Assembly (NCBI GenBank): GCA_015688915.1
Contig: JAATGX010000108.1
Location: 1-12,737 of the forward strand
Direction: 5' to 3'
DNA: 12,737 bases
Source: Desulfuromonadales bacterium
GTDB taxonomy: Bacteria; Desulfobacterota; Desulfuromonadia; Geobacterales; Pseudopelobacteraceae
Below the pieces are notes generated by a model. The model was not told the origin of the DNA. It did not search any database and saw only the letters and a list, made by a program, of their open reading frames with translations. The position numbers and the translations under genes are program-made. The stretch's first letter is position 1. Every line of letters begins with the position of its first letter. Positions 8,400-12,737 of this stretch are shown piece by piece.

Positions 8400-9669
8400 A
8401 CAGAAAAAGATGGGCACGGTTCTGGTTGTTGACGATACCCCGGAAAACATAGATGTCCTGAAGGGGATCCTTTCCGATGAGTTCATCGTCAAGGTGGCGA
8501 CCAATGGGGAAAAGGCCCTGAGCATCGCGGAATCGGCCGTTCCCGACCTGATACTGCTGGACATCATGATGCCGGGCATGGACGGCTACGAGGTCTGCAC
8601 ACGCCTCAAGCGGCTGGAGGCCACACGGGATATCCCGGTCATCTTCGTTACGGCCCTGACAGAGCTTGTCAACGAGGAACAAGGCTTCCAGGTGGGCTGT
8701 GTGGATTACCTTACCAAACCGATCAGCCCGTCCGTGGCTCTGGCCCGGGTCAAGACGCATATTGCCCTCCGGCAGGCGCGACAGGAGCTTCTTGAATGGA
8801 ACAGCAACCTGAAAGGGCGGGTTAAGGGGCTGTCATCTCTTGTTACGGAAAAGGTTCAGGCACTGGCTTCCAATGACGTGGTCAACCGGCGCAATCGGGA
8901 AGACTGGCTGGATCTCCTGGTCCGTCTCCTGGATATCATGGATGTGGATTTGCCGGGTCATGCCAGCCGTGTCGCGGCCATGGCCGTGGAGGTGGCAAAG
9001 CGGAAGGGGTGCACCCCGGAGGAGACCGAGACCATCAGGATCGCCGCGCTGTTGCACGATATCGGCAAGGTCGGGCTGCCGCAGGAAGTGGCCGCGGCGG
9101 AGCCGGACATGCTCCCCGAGTATCAGAAGCGGATCTATTTTTCCCATGCCGTGCGGGGACAATTCATGGTGAGCCACATCGATTGGCTGGACCAAGTCGG
9201 GGTGTTGATCCGTCACCATCACGAGCAGATGGGGGGCTCGGGGACACCCGACCGCCTGATTGGCGCCGAAATCCCTTTAGGGTCCCGGATAATCGCCATT
9301 GCTGACCATGTTGATCGGTATACCAACCATGCCAAGCACGGCACCATGCTTCACACCACGATCAGAAACATACGGCTGATGGCCGGCCGCCGTTTTGACA
9401 AGGATTTGATCCCCTGCTTCGAGGAGGTTGTGCCGGACATTATCGAACGGGCGCCCTTCAACAAGGAGCACTCTGAAATTATCCCCCTGAACGCGCTGAC
9501 CACCGGCATTGTCATGGGGGAGGAACTGCACACCGGCTCTCGATTGCTGCTGATGGAGCGGGGAGAGGTGATTACCGCGGAAAAGATGGCGCAGATCCGG
9601 CGGGCGCTGGAAATCGATCCTCCCACAGCCACGTCGGTATTGGTTGGTAAAACGGATAATCCGGTTTAG
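8389..9669 (+). CDS. REC response regulator with divergent HD-GYP domain and C-terminal module
   Basis: A 426-residue protein. The receiver (about residues 8-130; DD in VLVVDDTPEN, Asp58 in LILLDIMMP, YLTKP lysine) closely resembles that of the preceding regulator, suggesting duplication. A coiled-coil linker follows, then an HD-GYP-like domain (about 165-345). Metal-binding candidates remain: His in LPGHASR, His223-Asp224 in LLHDIGKVGLP, His in FSHAVRG, HHHE, and Asp in IADHVDR. The GYP motif reads GTP (285-287), the ETGxH glutamate is replaced, and the RxxYK segment is absent, so c-di-GMP hydrolysis may be lost or altered. The last 60 residues (about 363-420, PLNALTTGIVMGEELHTGSR onward) form a separate beta-rich module that I have seen appended to other HD-domain regulators; its role is unclear. 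ATG 8389 lies inside the end of the upstream gene, with GGAGGGG just before it, so the two genes are translationally coupled. Confidence 0.9.
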   Translation: MEDEQKKMGTVLVVDDTPENIDVLKGILSDEFIVKVATNGEKALSIAESAVPDLILLDIMMPGMDGYEVCTRLKRLEATRDIPVIFVTALTELVNEEQGFQVGCVDYLTKPISPSVALARVKTHIALRQARQELLEWNSNLKGRVKGLSSLVTEKVQALASNDVVNRRNREDWLDLLVRLLDIMDVDLPGHASRVAAMAVEVAKRKGCTPEETETIRIAALLHDIGKVGLPQEVAAAEPDMLPEYQKRIYFSHAVRGQFMVSHIDWLDQVGVLIRHHHEQMGGSGTPDRLIGAEIPLGSRIIAIADHVDRYTNHAKHGTMLHTTIRNIRLMAGRRFDKDLIPCFEEVVPDIIERAPFNKEHSEIIPLNALTTGIVMGEELHTGSRLLLMERGEVITAEKMAQIRRALEIDPPTATSVLVGKTDNPV

Positions 9670-9725
9670 CCTCTTATGGCGTGAGTCTTTACAAAATCTG
9701 AGCAAAGTTATCAGAAAAACAGTAC

Positions 9726-9836
9726 TCACACGGAGGCACAAAGACACGAAGAAAACCAGTATGTAAAGCTTGAAGTCTTTGGGATAATCATTAAGTCTTT
9801 TTTAGACTTTCTTCGTGACTTTGTGCCTTTGTGAGA
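9726..9836. repeat. Palindromic intergenic repeat, copy 1 (30-bp inverted arms)
   Basis: The left arm 9726-9755 (TCACACGGAGGCACAAAGAC then ACGAAGAAAA) is a near-perfect inverted copy of the right arm 9807-9836; by eye about 25 of 30 positions pair. The loop is about 50 nt and holds two AAGTCTTT copies plus a small AGTCT/AGACT hairpin (9796-9808 area). It sits between converging genes, where the hairpin could end transcription from both sides. The arms match the core of the second copy at 11738-11896, so this is a dispersed family. No transposase is present. The right arm overlaps the 3' end of rluB. Confidence 0.75.
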
Positions 9837-10689
9837 GACCGGTTTTCATTTTGGTTCCGGCTTGTGTCTGAGTAGTGGCTATTTTCTCCGGGATGTTTGC
9901 CCTCTCCGTATGAGAACGCTTTTGGGGGGTCCGCCCCTGTCCCGAGCTTTTTCGCGGCGCAGCGGCCGGTGTTTGTGAGGGATCGCGTAGCGCGTTCACC
10001 TCGGACTGGCTCAAATGGCGGAATTCCCCCGGCTTCAACGCCCCCAGCGCCACCGTACCGTAACGCACCCGCCGCAGACGCACCACCAACAGGCTGACCG
10101 CCTCGCACATGCGCCGGATCTGCCGGTTGCGTCCCTCATGGATGGTGATGGAGAGCCAGTCGTTCTGCTCGCCGTCCTTGATCAGGCGCACCGTGGCCGG
10201 CGCCGTTTTTCTGCCGTCGAGCTCCACTCCGTTCGTCAACTGGGCAAGCTGGCTGTTATGGACCTTGCCCCGCACCCGCACATGATATTCCTTTTCGATC
10301 TCGTGGCGGGGGTGCATCAGCCGGTTGGCCCAGTCGCCGTCATTGGTCAAGAGCAGCAATCCCTCGGTGTTGTAGTCCAACCTGCCCACCGGATAGACCC
10401 GTTCCTTGATCTCCTGCAGCAGGTCGGTCACCAGGGCCCGCCCTTCCGGGTCATCCAGGGTGGTCATGTACCCCACCGGCTTGTTGAGCAGGATATAGAG
10501 CTTTTGTGCGGTAATGACCAATGGTGTGCCGTCAACGGTGATGCGGTCGCTCGCCGGATCGGCCTTGCTCCCCAGTTCGGTCACGACCGAGCCGTTGACC
10601 GCCACCCGGCCGTTCAGGATCAGTTCTTCGGCGGCCCGTCGGGAGGTGATGCCGGCCGCGGAAATTATTTTTTGCAGGCGTTCTTGCAT
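9802..10689 (-). CDS. rluB: RsuA/RluB-family rRNA pseudouridine synthase
   Basis: A 295-residue enzyme that would convert a specific uridine of rRNA to pseudouridine during ribosome assembly; RluB proper acts on 23S rRNA near the peptidyl-transferase centre. An N-terminal S4 RNA-binding domain (about residues 1-60: MQERLQKIISAAGITSRRAA, ILNGRVAVNG) precedes the catalytic domain. That domain has VGRLDYNTEGLLLLTNDG, where the Asp of GRLD is the nucleophile, and later HEGRNRQIRRMCEAV. The start is ATG 10687-10689, preceded by AGAAGGA; the frame extends 19 codons further, but that part has no homology. After about residue 235 the protein carries a basic, low-complexity tail rich in Lys, Arg, Thr and Gln. 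The last dozen residues are encoded by the right arm of a repeat. It follows accA after 72 bp on the same strand. RluB is preferred, but assignment within the RsuA/RluB/RluE/RluF group is not certain. Confidence 0.9.
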   Translation of the reverse strand: MQERLQKIISAAGITSRRAAEELILNGRVAVNGSVVTELGSKADPASDRITVDGTPLVITAQKLYILLNKPVGYMTTLDDPEGRALVTDLLQEIKERVYPVGRLDYNTEGLLLLTNDGDWANRLMHPRHEIEKEYHVRVRGKVHNSQLAQLTNGVELDGRKTAPATVRLIKDGEQNDWLSITIHEGRNRQIRRMCEAVSLLVVRLRRVRYGTVALGALKPGEFRHLSQSEVNALRDPSQTPAAAPRKSSGQGRTPQKRSHTERANIPEKIATTQTQAGTKMKTGLSQRHKVTKKV

Positions 10690-10712
10690 GGATGTCCTTC
10701 TAAATAAACAGT

Positions 10713-10728
10713 GGCGGTGTAAGCCGCC
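10713..10728 (-). other. Small GC-rich hairpin between accA and rluB
   Basis: GGCGGT and GCCGCC pair, with one G-T wobble, around a GTAA loop on the plus strand (the same pairing forms in the minus-strand transcript). In the transcript it lies between the accA stop and the rluB ribosome site. It is not followed by a proper T-run, so it is more likely an mRNA-processing or attenuating element, or chance, than a terminator. Confidence 0.3.
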
Positions 10729-10761
10729 CCGTGTGCAACGCAACAAACAACAGCGAGGATT

Positions 10762-11718
10762 TTATTCCACAAACCGCGACATGGCCCGGAATTTGTTGTA
10801 GCGCGACTCCACCAACTCCTCGCCGGACAGTTTGTTCAACTCGGCCAAGTGGCGGGCAATGGCCTCTTTCATGTTTGCCGCCGTGGCGTCATGGTCGCGG
10901 TGCGCTCCGCCCACCGGCTCCTTGACGATCTCGTCGATCACGCCAAGCTTGATGATGTCCTGGGCGGTCGGTTTGAGCGCCTCGGCCGCCTGCTCCCCCT
11001 TGGTGCCGTCGGACCAGAGTATGGCGGCGCACCCTTCCGGGGAGATGACGGCATAGACCGAATGCTCCAGCATCAGGATACGGTCCCCCACGGCAATGGC
11101 CAGGGCCCCGCCCGAGCCCCCTTCGCCGGTGATGCAGACGATGATCGGGGTACGCAGACTGGCCATTTCGCGCAGGTTCCGGGCAATGGCCTCAGCCTGG
11201 CCCCGCTCCTCGGCGCCGATGCCGGGGTAGGCACCGGGGGTGTCCACAAAGGTGATCACCGGCAGCTTGAACTGCTCCGCCATCTTCATCAGGCGCAGGG
11301 CCTTGCGGTATCCCTCCGGGTTGGGCATGCCGAAGTTGCGATAGACCTTTTCCTTGGTGTCGCGCCCCTTCTGGTGGCCGATCACCATGACCGGCTGACC
11401 GTTGAAGCGGGCCAGGCCGCCCACGATGGCGTGGTCGTCGCCAAAGTTGCGGTCGCCGTGCAGTTCGACGAATTCGGTAAACATGTGCTTGACGTAATCG
11501 AGAGTGAAGGGGCGGTTGATGTGACGCGCCACCTGGGCGGTCTGCCAGCGGGAAAGGTTGGAGAAGATGTCGGCGCGCATCTCCTCGACCCGGGCCTCCA
11601 GGGCGGACACATCGGTGCTGATATCCAGCCCGCCGTTTGCCAGGGAGTTCAACTCCTCGATCTTCTTTTCCAACTCGACGATCGGTTTTTCAAATTCCAG
11701 ATGAAACGGGGTCGCCAT
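10762..11718 (-). CDS. accA: Acetyl-CoA carboxylase carboxyltransferase subunit alpha
   Basis: A 318-residue protein, the normal length for AccA. With AccD (beta, not in the window) it forms the carboxyltransferase that moves the carboxyl group from biotin on AccB to acetyl-CoA. This makes malonyl-CoA, the first committed step of fatty acid synthesis in the cytoplasm. It starts with the usual helical N-terminus (FEKPIVELEKKIEELNSL). Diagnostic blocks are VELHGDRNFGDDHAIVGGLA, GHQKGRDTKEK, NFGMPNPEGYRKALRLMKMA, FVDTPGAYPGIGAEERGQAE and, from about residue 198, GEGGSGGALAIAVGDRILML followed by EHSVYAVISPEGCAAILW, the oxyanion-hole crotonase-like core. ATG 11716-11718 has GAGGTG just upstream. 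It lies downstream of dnaE on the same strand, an arrangement common in Proteobacteria, although here a repeat-filled gap of about 195 bp separates them. Confidence 0.97.
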   Translation of the reverse strand: MATPFHLEFEKPIVELEKKIEELNSLANGGLDISTDVSALEARVEEMRADIFSNLSRWQTAQVARHINRPFTLDYVKHMFTEFVELHGDRNFGDDHAIVGGLARFNGQPVMVIGHQKGRDTKEKVYRNFGMPNPEGYRKALRLMKMAEQFKLPVITFVDTPGAYPGIGAEERGQAEAIARNLREMASLRTPIIVCITGEGGSGGALAIAVGDRILMLEHSVYAVISPEGCAAILWSDGTKGEQAAEALKPTAQDIIKLGVIDEIVKEPVGGAHRDHDATAANMKEAIARHLAELNKLSGEELVESRYNKFRAMSRFVE

Positions 11719-11737
11719 AATGACACCTCAATTATTC

Positions 11738-11896
11738 TTGCCGCAGAGACACAGAGAAAGTCGAAAGAACATTTTTAACAGAGATGAAAAGAATAGACAG
11801 AATAAAATCGATAACGCACAAACGGGCTATCTTCCATTCGTCCCGTTTATCCCTTCAAAATAAGATGTTCTCCGTGTCTCTGTGTCTCCGTGGCAG
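11738..11896. repeat. Palindromic intergenic repeat, copy 2 (MITE-like)
   Basis: The left arm (about 11738-11760, TTGCCGCAGAGACACAGAGA) and right arm (about 11868-11896, ending GTCTCTGTGTCTCCGTGGCA) are inverted copies; 17 of 19 positions in the TGCCrCrGAGACACAGAGA core pair. Nested inside are AAACGGG (11820-11826) and CCCGTTT (11842-11848), and purine-rich tracts resembling degenerate 'AGGATAAACAGGAT' repeats. The whole 160-bp unit can fold into a long interrupted hairpin in the dnaE-accA transcript. The arm core matches that of copy 1 at 9726-9836. It contains no gene; the accA ribosome site begins just beyond it. Confidence 0.75.
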
Positions 11897-11913
11897 ATGT
11901 TGTCTTTTTACTC

Positions 11914-12737
11914 TCACTCAAAAGTGGCGGCATTATAGCCGAACAAGCGTTCCACTTCCACCCTTAAATCATCGCCGGCCATGACGTTCAAGCCGGGCGG
12001 AAGCGGCATGACAGCCCGGCCCCGGTCCGGCAGCACGAACTGGATATAGCCGGGCACGCCGCCGTGGTGGCGCTCGATGATCTCCTTGAGCGCGTTGATG
12101 CGTTCCAGCGGAGTCTCGTCCATGCGCAGGGTGAAGCAGACCTTTTTGGTGGTCTGGGCCCGGGCTTCGCTCAGCAGCTTGATGTCGCCCGCCGGCCCGC
12201 GATTTTTCTGCTGCCACTCGCTTCCCCCCTCCTTCTGGGCCTGTACCAGGATCTTGGCTCCCTTTTCGCTCCGTTCCAGCTTGCCCACCACCAGCAGCGG
12301 GTCATCGGATTTGAGCAGCGTAGATGTCGAGGCATAGATATCGGAGAAGACCGTGATCTCGACGCCGCCGGACAGGTCCTCAATGGTGGCGAAGCACATC
12401 CGGTCACCTTTCTTGGTGATGATCTCGCGAAAGGCGGAGACAATGCCGCAGATGCGCGCCTCGGCTCCGTCCGGCATCTCGCACAGGTTGGCGATCTCGG
12501 AGTTGGCGAGGCGCCTGATGTCGTCGAGATAGCGGTCCAGCGGGTGGCCGGTGATCAGGAACCCCAGGGCCTCTTTCTCGTACCCCAGTTTCTCCTTGTC
12601 CTGCCACTCGGGAACGTTCGGCAGCCTCATGCCGCCGTTGCCGTTGTTTTGCACCACCTCGGCGGTGCCGAACAGGGATACCTGGGCGCTGGCCTTTTCC
12701 TCCTGAATCTTCTGGCCATAGGCCATGGCCTGTTCCA
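11914..12737 (-). CDS. dnaE: DNA polymerase III subunit alpha, C-terminal part only
   Basis: About 274 codons at the 3' end of dnaE; the gene continues beyond the right edge, since the frame is open through EQAMAYGQK at the boundary. DnaE is the replicative polymerase catalytic subunit. The visible part holds the end of the post-fingers helical region (the EKEALGFLITGHPLDRY signature), then an OB-fold that binds single-stranded template (from ARICGIVSAFREIITKKGDR through CFATIEDLSGGVEITVFSDI to LLVVGKLERSEKG). The C-terminal domain follows (VCFTLRMDETPLERINALKE to the stop) and in E. coli contacts tau and the clamp. The polymerase active site and PHP domain lie outside the window. The EALGFLITGHPLDRY pattern identifies DnaE1 rather than PolC. 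It is first in the leftward dnaE-accA-rluB group. Confidence 0.95.
   Translation of the reverse strand, partial: EQAMAYGQKIQEEKASAQVSLFGTAEVVQNNGNGGMRLPNVPEWQDKEKLGYEKEALGFLITGHPLDRYLDDIRRLANSEIANLCEMPDGAEARICGIVSAFREIITKKGDRMCFATIEDLSGGVEITVFSDIYASTSTLLKSDDPLLVVGKLERSEKGAKILVQAQKEGGSEWQQKNRGPAGDIKLLSEARAQTTKKVCFTLRMDETPLERINALKEIIERHHGGVPGYIQFVLPDRGRAVMPLPPGLNVMAGDDLRVEVERLFGYNAATFE

Noticed and set aside
9681..9729. GTGAGT/ACTCAC inverted pair after the second regulator
   Set aside because: Six base pairs across a loop of nearly 40 nt is likely chance; the stronger structure is the repeat just downstream.
10849..11778. A 309-codon open frame on the plus strand opposite accA
   Set aside because: It mirrors accA, which has unmistakable conserved motifs; the plus-strand product is rich in Gly, His and Val with no family resemblance.

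Overview
This window looks like chromosomal DNA from a GC-rich Gram-negative bacterium. It most resembles the Geobacter/Desulfuromonadales group. That assignment is an inference from three things: dnaE next to accA, large multidomain PAS/GAF/Cache signalling proteins with HD-GYP response regulators, and intergenic palindromic repeats of the 'CACRGAGRCACARAGACACG' type. No RNA genes, CRISPR arrays, insertion sequences or phage genes are visible.

Left part (1-1765): a divergent pair. asnS (asparaginyl-tRNA synthetase) runs leftward and its C-terminus is cut by the window edge. A small exported single-PDZ-domain protein runs rightward. Two good sigma70-type promoters lie back to back in the 115-bp gap. 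The PDZ gene's promoter sits so close to its ATG that the mRNA is probably leaderless.

Middle part (1974-9669): a rightward signalling cluster of five tightly packed reading frames. In order they are an orphan PAS/PAC fragment (91 aa), a membrane PAS sensor with no output domain (423 aa), a large hybrid histidine kinase (Cache-GAF-HisKA-HATPase-REC-Hpt, about 1188 aa), and two REC-HD-GYP response regulators that overlap by 11 bp. The likely flow is: periplasmic signal to kinase His603, then internal receiver Asp897, then Hpt His1051, then the REC domains of the two regulators, which would control c-di-GMP hydrolysis. The first regulator has a nearly canonical HD-GYP domain. The second keeps most metal ligands but has lost the GYP tyrosine and the Arg-x-x-Tyr-Lys segment, and has gained a C-terminal module.

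Right part (9802-12737): a leftward housekeeping group. In transcription order it is dnaE (3' part only), accA, then an RsuA/RluB-family rRNA pseudouridine synthase. Two members of one palindromic repeat family lie here: one between the converging signalling cluster and rluB, and one between dnaE and accA. The first copy runs into rluB and encodes the last residues of the protein.

Most of the window is ordinary chromosome. The points that most deserve a second look are the leaderless PDZ gene, the fragmented PAS modules ahead of the kinase, the unequal HD-GYP pair, and the repeat that forms the rluB 3' end.
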